Shown here: piece after piece, positions 1-10,200 of the stretch | Layout: each line of letters starts with the position of its first letter | Position numbering within the stretch: position 1 is the first letter of the stretch | Made by a program: the position numbers and the translations under genes | The notes under the pieces: generated by a model | What the model saw: only the letters and a program-made list of their open reading frames with translations | Told to the model about the DNA's origin: nothing | Database searches by the model: none | Assembly (NCBI GenBank): GCA_021234155.1 | Contig: JAJEKV010000004.1 | Span: 24,089,122 to 24,153,121 of the forward strand | Direction of reading: 5' to 3' | Length of the DNA stretch: 64,000 nucleotides | DNA from: Isoetes taiwanensis | Taxonomy: Eukaryota; Streptophyta; Lycopodiopsida; Isoetales; Isoetaceae

Positions 1-215
1 TGGGGTTGCAGCAGGTTCTAGAGTGTCTGTAAAACAAATCCAAAATCAATAGTGTCTGCAGACGAGGGTTAGAGATGATAATATTTACCTCAAATGGTGT
101 GATAGACATGAAATGTGATCTTTGGTGGCGCATTACGCTATCACTGGCGATAACATTTTACCCTCCCATTTTAGGACAAAAGTCCACAAAATGGACAACC
201 TTCATCACCCTCTTC

Positions 216-2277
216 TTACGCTTTCGGGGAAGCATTGGAAGTGCGATCTAAAAAGAGTGTCATGACCACTATTTCGAAAAAAATCCCAAATCTTTGCATT
301 CGAGGTTGCAACTCCAGCAGTAAGGCTTCACATGCCTTTAGCTCAATTTCAGTTTCTACTAGTTTCTTATTTAATTGATTCAGCCCAGGGAACACTGTAG
401 CATTTAGCTCTTCATCCTTTAATTCGGTTACAACCCGAACACCCTCCGCTGCTTTCGGATTTGCTGTCATAATTGATTGCCATCTGTGCAAATCAGCTCT
501 AATTTCTGATGATTTATGCTCATCAACTCAATCTTTCTTTTGATATCATTTTTCCTATCATCGTTTGCTTGCAATCGTTGCTTGCATCTATCAAACCTAG
601 CTGATGTTGCAGCCAACCATTCCTTCACAAGTCTACCATAGTCTGCAAAACAAAACATTACATATATGTCAGCCTCCTAACATAGTAAGCCACGTACTGA
701 TGGAAGACCACAATCACACACCACACAACACAAGGTACTCTCTACACAGCACACCATATACTACACACCACACAACATACGTTGCACACACCACACAATG
801 TTCACCACTATTATGCACAAAACTTACACCACACCACACACCACTTTGAACATACTACACACCACACAACACACTTCACACACCACACAAAGTTCACCAC
901 TATTGGCGGCACAAAACTTACACCACACCACACACCACTCGAACATAGTACACACCACACAACACACTTCACACACCACACAACATTCACCACTATTGGC
1001 GGCACAATACCTACCACACACCACACCACACAGTACATACCACACAACACGATACATACACCACACAACATGCACCACTATTGGCGGCACAATAACCTGC
1101 ACCACACCACCAATTACATACCACACAACCACGGTGCATACATTTTGCCACTATTGGTGGCATAATAACCTACACCACATCACACACCCACCACGGTATA
1201 TACCACACAAACGGTGCATACACCACACAATATAGGCTGCACTATCACTACTATTGGCGGCACAATAACCTACACCACACCACACTGGTACACCACACCT
1301 CACTTGCTACTACTATCACTCCACATATGCCACGCGCCACAATATAGCAACACAATTAGCACCATTGGTAGTAGCACAACGCCCCACTCCACCATGACGG
1401 AGACACACCACACCACAAATGCTAGCATTATTCTCATCACTACACCACAAACAACATGCCAACAACTCACCACTCACCAGACCACACATACCTCATCTAT
1501 CAATCTGGCATCCATTGCACGAAATGCCCCACAGATGGCATCATAGAGACACAACATGACAATACAACCAACATGATGCAAAATGGTAGTAGACATACCT
1601 GATTCTTGAAGTGGATTTGAGGTTATCTTTTCTGTGTTGATAGAAACAATCTAGGTCAAGCTTGAGATTTCTTTCTGTTGTAACACAACTAATAATTGAA
1701 CATACCTGCAATGGCATGTTTTGGTCTCAGAACATTGCTCTGCTTTTTTGTTTTGATTGTGAGTTCAAATTGAATGTGTGGTCTAAAGGAACCTGATTTG
1801 GTTTTTTCCCTATCATCTTCATCATCCCCTGTCACTTTTACTATTTTCTTCCTGGTCAGGTTGGTTTTGCCTATGCTTTCTCTTCGGTCTAGAAGAACTG
1901 GCCTCTGCTTTCTCATTGGGAGTTCTATAATAATCCGAGAAGCTCTTTCAATTAACAGCCTCCCCATTTATATGCAGATAATAAGCCCTTTGCCGGGGTT
2001 CGGGAGCCATTCCACCCCATGTATGTGGCTTCCTTGTAATTCTTTTGTAAATTTGCATGAACTCGTTGTATTGTTCATTGCTCAGATTCTTCAATCTGTA
2101 CAAGAAAACATATGCCTTAATTTTTCAGTTTGAACAAACATTTGGGGGAAAATACCTGTAGCCAGATTTATTTGGAACTCTGTCACCCCAAAGCTTCTTT
2201 AGATCTTCATGGGGCACAATCTCTTGTTTGAGGAGAGATTTCATCGTGTAACCAGTGGCATTCAATTCTGACTCCAT
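216..2277 (-). pseudogene. Multi-exon plant gene of unknown function, probably frame-broken
   Basis: I do not recognise the product. The start codon is at 2277. Exon 1 (2277-2156) reads MESELNATGY..., ends at a GTATTT donor, and is followed by a 60-bp intron ending TGTACAG. Exon 2 resumes in phase at 2095 (LKNLSNEQYNEFMQIYKR..., then HTWGGMAPEPRQRAYYL). The frame closes near 1970, but a second frame stays open to a strong donor (GCAG/GTATG) at 1706/1705. A long intron (1705-643) ends TTTTGCAG, and the next exon (642-467) continues in phase with DYGRLVKEWLAATSARF and a basic coiled-coil-like stretch. A third open frame (about 520-216; TELKDEELNATVFPGL, then a heptad-like segment LNKKLVETEIELKACEALL) overlaps that exon. 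Splice sites and phases look genuine. The two frame changes (1830-1970 and about 500-520) suggest decay or unseen micro-introns. A small coiled-coil nuclear or cytosolic protein is possible, but that is inference. Confidence 0.5.
690..1345. repeat. CA-rich minisatellite inside an intron
   Basis: About 650 bases made of ACACCACAC-type runs, organised in higher-order units of roughly 75-100 bp. Each unit contains the landmark CACTATTGGCGGCACAA, recurring near 897, 988, 1076, 1147 and 1248. The tract lies wholly within the proposed intron 1705-643 of the minus-strand gene, so the pre-mRNA would be GU-rich (UGUGGUGUG runs). The many predicted reading frames here are low-complexity artefacts. Confidence 0.9.
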
Positions 2278-2352
2278 TAGGGTTTAATCAGCAAGAAGCG
2301 GCAAAAAAACAGAAGAAGAGGTGATTATTTCTTAATTCGAAATGAGGGACAA

Positions 2353-2362
2353 TGACGTGGCA
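2353..2362. promoter_or_regulatory. G-box/bZIP-like site upstream of the minus-strand gene
   Basis: The 10-mer TGACGTGGCA combines a TGACG core with an ACGTGG G-box-like core. It lies about 76 bases upstream of the ATG at 2277, a usual position for a plant proximal promoter element. Single-site matches occur by chance, so this is only a candidate. Confidence 0.3.
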
Positions 2363-2654
2363 TACAATTCAAAATAACCGACGCTCATTAATTCGCACTC
2401 CCGCAATCTCCGTTTCGGTATGCACCATCCGATTCTACCACAAAGAAGGTGCAAAAATGTGGCGTCAAAATGCGCGTTTTTGATACACCACAGCGTGCTT
2501 TTACCCAGGGTTCTTGATCTAACAGATCTTTGTTCTAAAGCTATGGATCTCCAATTGAGGTACCATAAGTGCAAATCTAAGCAAAACAAGGCAAGAAACA
2601 CTACATGGCAGTTTATTGGGTCAAATTTGGCCAATCCATGTCAAAATGGGTCAA

Positions 2655-2922
2655 CTCGGGTAGATTCACGCGAAAGGGATCTGCATTGCGAACGTAGAGG
2701 CGTTTGGTGCAGACTCACTCAGTTTTGCCGATTTCTAAAAAAACTAAACTTCTCTGAGGGTTGTAAGATGCTAATCTGCCTATTTGGATCAATGTTAAGC
2801 TAACTAGGAACTTATCTCATGCTAATTGGACATCTAGAAGTGCAATTTCGAGGTACTCGGATGGGTTCGCGTGAACGGGCCTGCATTGCGAATGCAGAGG
2901 CGTTTGGCGCGGACTCACCCGG
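2655..2922. repeat. Direct repeat pair of about 60 bp
   Basis: Two similar segments (2655-2720 and 2859-2922) share TGCATTGCGAA and AGAGGCGTTTGG followed by GACTCAC, and lie about 200 bp apart. The second copy is richer in CpG (TTCGCGTGAACGGGCC). This looks like remnants of a dispersed or tandem repeat. No coding capacity is apparent. Confidence 0.6.
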
Positions 2923-3149
2923 GTCGGTCAATTTTGAGCCAAATTTTGATTTTAGTGCTAAAAGTTTATGCTAATTAAACAATTCTAAGCATTTTAATTA
3001 TGATACAAAGGATTATACTCACATTTAATCATACAAGAATACTATCATATCAAGAAAGAGGTTTATTTACAGAGAAAAAGGACTTTTTTAGATAATGAAA
3101 ATATACAGGGAAAAACTTATATTTATATAGTTTACAAAATTGGAGGTCT

Positions 3150-4241
3150 TCAGGGCTTCTCCTTGCAGATCCTCCTCGCCAGGTGCAGGTCCTTTGGCAT
3201 CACCGTCACCCGCTTGGCGTGGATCGCGCAGAGGTTACCTTCTTCAAAAAGTTGGATCACCTCTGCCTCTGCTGCCTCCTGCAGGGCTCGGACGGTCAGG
3301 GGTGTCACTCGTAGTCCGTCCGGGAACTCCGCATAATCTCACGAAGGAGCCGCTCGAGCGCCTTCTTCGATGAGGAGATTAGTGCTGGGCTGGAAGTGCC
3401 TAATCTCTCGGAACACACGGGCATGCCTAGAGTTGGGCCCGTGGTGCACCTTCTTTGGTGGCTCCGGTCTTGGTGGTGGCAGCTTGGGCTGATTCTTCGA
3501 CCGCCCACCCTTAACGTACTTTTGTACATTACGCTACGCATACCGGTCATTGTACCTCTTCCATCACGGAGGTACTCTTCTTGCGGCAGCTGGAATTCAC
3601 GGTCTTGTTTGGCGTGAATTCCTTTCCTCCTTCTCCTTCTTCACCACAACCCGGTGGCTTGGGCCACCCTTGGGGTATGGTGGGCGGCCGTTTGGGTCTG
3701 ATGGCTCCCCAGCGTCATGCCGCTTTCCTCCTCCTCCTCCCTCCTCCTCCTCCTCCTCCTCCTCCTCCTCCTCCTCCTGCGTCGGTGGGGTCGATGAGGT
3801 TCTTCGATGTGGACCGTCCCCCTTGGGCGGTCCTGGTCCCTCTTGGACCTTTTCTCCCTCCTTCTTGCCTCCTTCTCTCGCTCCCTCTTCTTCCTCTGGG
3901 CCCTCTCCTCGGGCCATTCTGCCACCTTCTCCTTGCCCTTCTTCTTGCTCGAGGTGCCAACCCCAAGCTCTTGCTGGTGCTGTTGCTGCTGCTGTTGCTG
4001 CTACTGCTGATCCTCCTCCTGGTCGGACGACCGACTAAAGTGGACGGTCTCGTCTGTCCACTGCGTCTCCACGGAGGAGCTGCTCTGGGGTTCCTCCTGG
4101 GAGGCGTGTGGAGCTAGACGACTCCTCCTCCCTCCCCGGCCAAAGGTGCTCGGGCACTTGCTTTCCTCCTCCCGCCGCCTTTGCTATCGAAGGTGTGCGC
4201 CTTGTGCTATACTTTCTGGGTGTGCATTTGGTGCACGCCAT
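3150..4241 (-). pseudogene. Histone H3-fold pseudogene, CENH3-like, with expanded acidic N-tail
   Basis: Reading from 4241, the N-terminus is MACTKCTPRK, which aligns to the invariant H3 start with Arg2, Gln5 and Ala7 changed. A long low-complexity tail follows, including a poly-Glu run from a CTC triplet tract. The histone fold is in three frames. The alphaN part (3450-3370) reads REIRHFQPSTNLLI, closer to plant CENH3 (EIRHFQ..TNLLI) than to canonical H3 (RKYQKSTELLI). [10 protein letters not shown] follows in a second frame (3370-3325). From about 3322, [20 protein letters not shown] and [20 protein letters not shown] run to a stop at 3150. Loop 1 has canonical H3 length rather than the usual CENH3 insertion, so a diverged H3 variant is also possible. 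The tail is far longer than in any H3 I know. At least two small indels break the fold, and no introns are visible. H3-type protein is confident; centromeric identity is likely but unproven. Confidence 0.72.
3726..3779. repeat. CTC trinucleotide tract
   Basis: About 17 CTC/TCC triplets. On the minus strand this is a GAG run encoding poly-Glu within the H3-like pseudogene tail. Triplet slippage could explain both the long acidic tract and frame changes around it. Confidence 0.9.
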
Positions 4242-4327
4242 ACGGTTAGGCAAACTGATTACGTTAAGCTGACTATCAAGGAAGGAGGTTTAGGCAAGGT
4301 TAGGGAAAAAATGGGGTGGCAAGAAGA

Positions 4328-4335
4328 TATTTAAA
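4328..4335 (-). promoter_or_regulatory. TATA-like box upstream of the H3-like pseudogene
   Basis: On the minus strand the sequence TTTAAATA lies about 87 bases upstream of the ATG at 4241, in AT-rich context. The position is plausible for a core promoter with a short leader, but nothing else confirms it. Confidence 0.25.
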
Positions 4336-4654
4336 AGGGAAGATGCTCTAGGGAATATTCTCCTGCCATTAATAGCCCTATTAATTAGCCCCCCTTATTA
4401 ATTATCTCAGTATACCTATTTATTAGTATATGGTTAATGTTGTATCCTATTGTTTAAATTTGGTTTTTTCGGGGTTCCGAAAACTTTTTGGATTTTTTTT
4501 TGGGTTAGTTTTTCTAAGGTTTTTAATATTTTGGCCGCCGGAAAGGATTTCCGAATTCCAAAAATCGGACATATCAAAATATTTTCATTTTGGGGCCGAT
4601 TTCCATGGATGCCTTATCTTCGGCATGCCTTCCACGCTTGCTCGGATACAACTC

Positions 4655-4945
4655 TATCTTCTAAGCCATCCGGATAGCAGAATCTGGACTCCACAGAAGC
4701 CATAGAAGCGGCATACTCCACAGGGGCCATAGAAGCGGCGGCACCACAGGCGTCACAGATTTTGAGCATCACATATTTCTTCACGGATTTTTAAAGAAGA
4801 GCATCAATAGGCTTGAGAGATCCGTTTTTGAGATTTGTTTTCAAAAAGCCACCCGGATAACAAAATCTGGATTCCACAGAAGCTATAGAAGCTGCATCAA
4901 AGGCTTGACAGATTTTGAGCATCACAGATTTCTTCACAGATTTTT
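4655..4945. repeat. Degenerate tandem repeat, period about 185 bp
   Basis: Two units beginning GCCATCCGGATAGCAGAATC (4664) and GCCACCCGGATAACAAAATC (4849). Both continue through CCACAGAAGC.ATAGAAGC and later CAGATTTTGAGCATCACA, with TTCTTCACAGATTTTT. Around them, 4,260-4,650 and 4,950-5,385 show no supportable gene. Confidence 0.65.
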
Positions 4946-5385
4946 GAAGAATCTCCAAGCTCTTAGCTGATCACAGGTTACAGGTCACAGATGTATGTAG
5001 GTCACAGATGTATGTCGATCACATGTTTTTCTGCAAATCGATTTTTGTTCTGCAAAAGGGGATTTTAGAAGGCATGAGCGCATGATAAGGTTTGTTTCAT
5101 GGATGGGTCCATTTATTCTACATCCGTTTGCTTGGTGACCTCTGCAAATGGATTCCACTGTTGGGCATTTTATCTCGTTTTATCTGGGTTGCACTGCCCT
5201 AATTTGCACTCTTCGTTTCAGGAATAAGAATGGCAGTAGTGTCCTGGCATGCATGCCATGGTTGTTCAACAGGATATCGGCTTTGATCGGTCGAATAGCG
5301 GTGTTGGTTCTTGCAGATGGCAGGGAGATATGCCTGTTAGTTGTTGGCATGGATCTGTTATATATAAGAGAAGCATAATGCAGGA

Positions 5386-5450
5386 ATGCAGACTGTATGG
5401 TTCTTCATTGAAGTTGTTCTCTTAGATGACAGTAGCATCAACTCCACTGA
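5386..5450 (+). other. Exon-like segment at the Ty3 insertion site
   Basis: Removing the Ty3 element and one TSD copy rejoins an open frame ending LLDDSSINSTDVF just before TTTG/GTAAGT, a perfect donor (12,478). The segment follows ATGCAG, a possible acceptor. The retrotransposon therefore may sit inside an exon of an unidentified plus-strand gene. The product is not recognised, and chance open frame is possible. Confidence 0.3.
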
Positions 5451-5775
5451 TGTTGGGGTTGTCACCACTCACCACATTCGTCACCACTCACCACATTTGT
5501 CACCACTCACCACATCATATACCGTATATAGAGTGATATACGCGCATGAACGCGTGCAGGATATTTGCACGTATGCATTATGGAGCCATTATCACCACTG
5601 TATTATCTGAGCAGAGAGAGAAGAGAGAGAGACGGTGTATTGATGGAGATTATTTTCTTGATCTAGCTATGGAGATGATGATTCTTTGTGTTGTGCATTG
5701 CCTTATTCTGATAGATTGAGCTTGGATTGTTGGGTTTTTCATCCTTCTTGCAAGGTTAGAGTCCAGGCTCTAACA
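5451..5775 (+). repeat. 5' LTR of the Ty3 element
   Basis: 325 bp from TGTTGGGG to CTCTAACA. It opens with three tandem copies of a 19-bp CACCACTCACCACATTTGT-like unit, where the 3' LTR has two, and contains a TATATA box (5525-5530) followed by a CGCGCATG..CGCGTGCAGG segment and GAGAGA tracts. Apart from the extra unit, the only difference from the 3' LTR is A versus C in the GCATGMACGCG stretch. Confidence 0.93.
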
Positions 5776-5778
5776 ATT

Positions 5779-5796
5779 TGGCGACCACGGTGCTCG
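5779..5796 (+). promoter_or_regulatory. Primer binding site candidate
   Basis: TGGCGACCACGGTGCTCG starts 3 bases after the 5' LTR and begins with TGG, complementary to the CCA end of a tRNA. It is not the common iMet site (TGGTATCAGAGC); the primer tRNA is not identified here. Confidence 0.65.
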
Positions 5797-6244
5797 ACAG
5801 ACCATTGATCGGCAAGAATTTCCATTGAAAAAGGAGTTGTTACCATTGGTATTGGTGATCGTCGGTAAAGAACGACACCATTGTGAAAGGAGCAATTTCT
5901 TGTGTGAAGGGGATTTTGCCGTAATTGATTTGTGGAGTAAAATTTGACAAGGGGAGCATAGTTTTATGCCCAAGAGAAGTAAGAAGGATATCCCACCAAG
6001 CTCTATCGTAACAAGAAGAGGACCGGTGAGTCAATCTTTGGGCTCAAAATTGCATCAATATTCAATTTCGTTTTTAGATTTGGGGCAGATCCGGGGTCTA
6101 GTTCTCGGATCCGGGGAGGTTTTGATTCCATTTACCCGATCTAGGCGGTAATCAATTTCGTTTTTCAAATTGAAGGAGATTCAATTTCGTTTTTCCAATT
6201 TCAAGAAACCCAAGAAGAGGCGGAGATGGTTTGTATTACCACCT

Positions 6245-7267
6245 ATGGTATGGGGTTTACAGACAATGGGGATTCCAAAGTTTGATGATCTGGTGGATCG
6301 GGATCCTTTGAAGCATATTGTGAAGTTTGAGAGGTATTGCCAGCAATGTAAGTTACCGGCTGGTGATTATTTGCTTTGGTTTCATAGTTCTTTGCAAGAT
6401 TCGGTGGAGGAATGGGCACAAACTCAGCCAGATACCATGACATATCAGGAATTAAAGGAAGCATTCATTGCTAATTATCAAGAAGTCCATGGTAAGGATA
6501 AGACTATGGAGAGGTGGACAAATTTCACACAAAAGGAAGATGAATCAATTAGAGAGTATAATCAGAGGTACATTGCGGTTCTCAAAGCCGTGGTTCATTG
6601 GAAGATTGCAAGGAATGATGAAATGGATATCCAATGGTATGTGAAAGGGCTGAAACGAGCTATTGCTCATAAGGTGAAGGCTAAACAGCCTACAACATTA
6701 CTAGAGGCACAAAAGTATGCTCTCAAGGCTGAAGATAAGCTAGGATACATTCATGAAGTTGCTGCTCCAGAGCATAAAACAGAGGATATTGCAGCCAAGA
6801 TTTCTAAGCTTACAATTGGTGAGAAGCCAAGGGAGGTGCAGTTTATTACTTGTGAATATTGTGGGTCTATTGGGCATTCTGATACTACATGTAGATTGCT
6901 GAAATTCTGCTCAAGATGCCAAATCAAAGGCCATAATGATCAAGAATGTAGGGAGAAGAGATTCTTTGAGAGGGCCAATCCGGTATTTGCTGTTATGCAA
7001 CAAGCACCATCTATTCCTATTCAACCAATGCAAGCAGCACCTATCATACCACAAGTTCCAATGATGCCACAAGCTCCAATTGCCCAACAAGTTCCAATGG
7101 GTTCCACACCAATGGTGCAGCCAAAACAGGGATGGTATCCAAGTAAGGCTCATTTATATTGCAAGCTATGTGATAAATTCAAGCATGATGAGACTACTTG
7201 TTGGAAAATCCATGGGAAGGAAGCAGTGGGCAACCAACAAGTATCCACCAAAGCAGCAAGTGTTTGA
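6245..7267 (+). CDS. gag: Gag polyprotein of the Ty3 element
   Basis: The capsid-type region (residues about 8-180) is retrotransposon-gag-like: KFDDLVDRDPLKHIVKFERY, then LWFHSSLQDSVEEWA and MERWTNFTQKEDESI. Three CX2CX4HX4C zinc knuckles bind RNA: CEYCGSIGHSDTTC (from residue 203), CSRCQIKGHNDQEC (222) and, after a Pro/Gln/Met-rich linker, CKLCDKFKHDETTC (306). The same frame is open upstream from an ATG at 5966 but is cut by TAA at 6149-6151. Either Gag starts at one of the ATGs at 6245 or 6266, or an original longer Gag (starting MPKRSKKDI) has a nonsense mutation. The frame ends TGA at 7267, overlapping pol, which lies in the +1 frame. Confidence 0.9.
   Translation: MVWGLQTMGIPKFDDLVDRDPLKHIVKFERYCQQCKLPAGDYLLWFHSSLQDSVEEWAQTQPDTMTYQELKEAFIANYQEVHGKDKTMERWTNFTQKEDESIREYNQRYIAVLKAVVHWKIARNDEMDIQWYVKGLKRAIAHKVKAKQPTTLLEAQKYALKAEDKLGYIHEVAAPEHKTEDIAAKISKLTIGEKPREVQFITCEYCGSIGHSDTTCRLLKFCSRCQIKGHNDQECREKRFFERANPVFAVMQQAPSIPIQPMQAAPIIPQVPMMPQAPIAQQVPMGSTPMVQPKQGWYPSKAHLYCKLCDKFKHDETTCWKIHGKEAVGNQQVSTKAASV
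7253..7266 (+). promoter_or_regulatory. Candidate programmed +1 frameshift site between gag and pol
   Basis: The last gag codons are GCA GCA AGT GTT TGA. Skipping the A at 7259 moves the ribosome from GCA to GTG TTT GAA, exactly the pol frame. Yeast Ty3 is known to shift +1 at GCG-A-GUU; the resemblance (GCA-A-GUG, followed two codons on by the gag stop) is direct. Function is inferred. Confidence 0.4.
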
Positions 7268-10200
7268 ATCAGTACCTCTTCCTAATAATGATCTTCGCAT
7301 TCAAGATGCAAAGTACATTGATAATCCTCAAGTTAAGGCTCTTATTGAGGAGCTTAAGAAGCAAGAGAAGGCAAAATCAGTAGTAAATTGTGGATTTGTT
7401 GAGGTAGACAGTGACCCATTTCAGCAAGAAGAAGAGATTGGAGAAGTAAATGCAGTTACAAGATCACAAAAGGTGGTGCAAGAACCAAGAGTAGTGCCAA
7501 TTGCGGAGAAGACTAAGACCTCTTTTCCAAAGGCTTTGAAGGAACAAGCTTTGAAGGTGTCAGCACCTAAGAAGGTGCAATTCAATGTGCTGCCCACAGA
7601 ACAGTTTCAGTCTATAGAAGAAAATCAGCCCATAGTGATGTCTCCTATGGTGGATGAGGAAAGTAAAAATGAAGATGATGTGATCAGCCAAGTTTTGGCC
7701 ACTAAAGTTACACTTACTCTGGAGCAATTGATGCATTATTCTCCAAATTTGTTGCAAGAGTTAGGGGGAAGAACAAAATCAGAAATTTCAGTCCAACAAA
7801 TCATATCACATGATAGCCACAAGAGGAGAATGGAGCCACCAGCCCGGCAATCCAAGGATCCTGGGCCATTTCTTTGTGATGTGAGTATTAATGGATATCT
7901 AATCAAAGAGGCCAACATAGATACCGGCAGTGGAGTGAATGTAATGCCTTACCACATAATGCTTCAAGTTGGATTGAAAATGATGGAACCGACAACTATG
8001 ATGCTCAAAGCATTCAATCAAATGAAGGTGCAGCCTATGGGAGTCATAAGAAATGTTTTATGCAAGGTTTATGAGGTGGAAGCAATCTTGGATTTCATGG
8101 TTTTGAAATTTCAGAGAGTGTGCATCTTTGAAACTTATACTTTGTTGCTGAGTCGTACATGGTTAGATGCCGTACAAGCTGAGACTTCATGGCGGAAGCG
8201 GGAAATGAACATCTTTCAAGGAGAACATAAGGTTACTATAGATCATCCTCTGAAATCAGCAAAAGGTACCTTTCTTTGCAATCCTTATTTGAGCAGCCCG
8301 CAGTTAGAAATCAGCAAAGAGAATGCTATGGTGTCAGGGCAGCAAGGTCTTAGTTGTTTTCATGTCTTGGAAGTGGGTGACAGGGAAGATAAGACTTTGT
8401 ACAAGTGGTTAAAAGGTACCCAAATTTCAGAAATATGTCATTTACAGCAGCAAGTTGCCGATAAGTATATCCAAAGACTTGAAAGTATTGGTGAAGATGA
8501 GTTACAAGAGACTCTTGTGAACATGCAGGAAGAGTCCATTCAAAGACCCATTGGGGAGACTTTGTTTCAGCAAGGAATTGATCAAGATCAAGTAGAGATG
8601 CTGATTTTGACATCAAGCATGGATGGGGTAAACAGAAATCAGCCCACTATACAAGTACAAACAGCTTGGTGGCATGCACACATTCTGGAGGATGAGGTAA
8701 ATCAGATCAGTCCATATTCACCACAGTCATTACAGTCACCACATGCACCAAATTCATCACAATCATCACATCCACCACATCCATTACAGTCACCACAGTC
8801 ACCACATTCACCACTTTCGTCACTGTCACCACATTCACCACCGTCACCACAGTCACCACATTCGTCACTGTCACCACATTCACCACAGTCACCACATTCG
8901 TCATTGTCACCACACTCACCACATTCATTACAGTCACCACATTCAGTCAAGAACATCAATATTTCTCAAGGAAATCAAGAAGAATTGGTTACTATTGGAG
9001 GAGATCTTACTCAAGAGGAGGAACGCGATTTGATATCTTTATTAAGAGAATTCAGGGATGTTTTGGCAAGAAATTACAAAGAATTGAAAGGCATTCCACC
9101 AGAGGTTGTGGTGCATACCATTGATTTGAAACAAGGATCAAAACCAGTCCAACAAGCTCAAAGGCGAATGAGTCCAGCAATAGAGGAGCAAGTAAAGGTT
9201 GAAGTCATGAAGCTTTTGGAGGCGGGATTTATTGTACCAGTGCCAAATTCAGATTGGATCAGCTCTATTGTACCAGTGAGAAAGCCAAACAACTCAATCC
9301 GAGTATGCATTGATTACAGGGATCTTAACAAAGCTACCAAAAGAGATCATTTTCCTACACCATTCATAGACACCTTGTTGGATATTGTTGCAGGAAATCA
9401 GGCCTATTCTTTCTTGGATGGGTACTCAGGGTATAATCAGATCCAAATCTATCCACCACATCAAGTAATGACGGCTTTTCGAACACCTTTTGGCATCTAT
9501 GCTTACAAGGTCTTACCTTTTGGCCTCACAAATGCTCCAGCCAGAGCTATGACATATGCTTTCCATGATATTTTGGACTGTTTGAGAGTCTTTATAGACG
9601 ATTTGACAGTGTTTTCGAATCCAAGAAGGGATCACTTGGATCATCTCAGAAAAGTTCTTGAAAGATGCCGATTATATGGCATAAGTTTGAATCCTGCTAA
9701 GTGTATTTTCTTCACTAGAGGAGGAAAACTATTGGGCAATTATGTTTCAGAAAAAGGATTACAAGTGGATCATGGTAAGATTGCAGCCTTGGAGAAGGTC
9801 AAACCACCTACAAATGTATCACAAGTGAGAAGCTTATATGGCCAACTCAGTTTTAGTAGGAGGTATTTGCACAATTTTGCTAAAGTAACCCAGCCACTTG
9901 TGGATTGTATGAAGCCAGGGCAGAATTTTAGATGGAAGGAGGACGCTCAAGAAGCATTTGAATGGTGCCTTGGACAATTGAAAGAGAGAACTTTGCTGAT
10001 TCCTCCAAGAATGAGTGAGCCTTTTCATTTATTCTTTACAGTTTGGGAGCAAGCTTTGGCTGTCACACTATGTCAGAAAAATCAGCAAAAGCATTATGAT
10101 GTGAATTACTATGCTAGCAGGTTGTTAACTCCACAAGAGCAGAAATGGACTCATGTGGAGCATCTTGGGTTGGCATTGAAGTGGGCATTGAATAAGTTTA

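Noticed and set aside
690-1235. Several long open frames rich in His and Thr
   Set aside because: They are read-throughs of the CA-rich minisatellite in every frame and have no domain content.
3550-4117. Plus-strand Pro/Leu-rich open frames
   Set aside because: They are antisense shadows of the acidic tail of the minus-strand H3-like pseudogene and of its CTC triplet tract.
8702-8959. Minus-strand Cys/Gly/Asp-rich frame resembling a metal-binding protein
   Set aside because: Antisense of the SPHSPQ repeat in pol; composition follows from the repeat.
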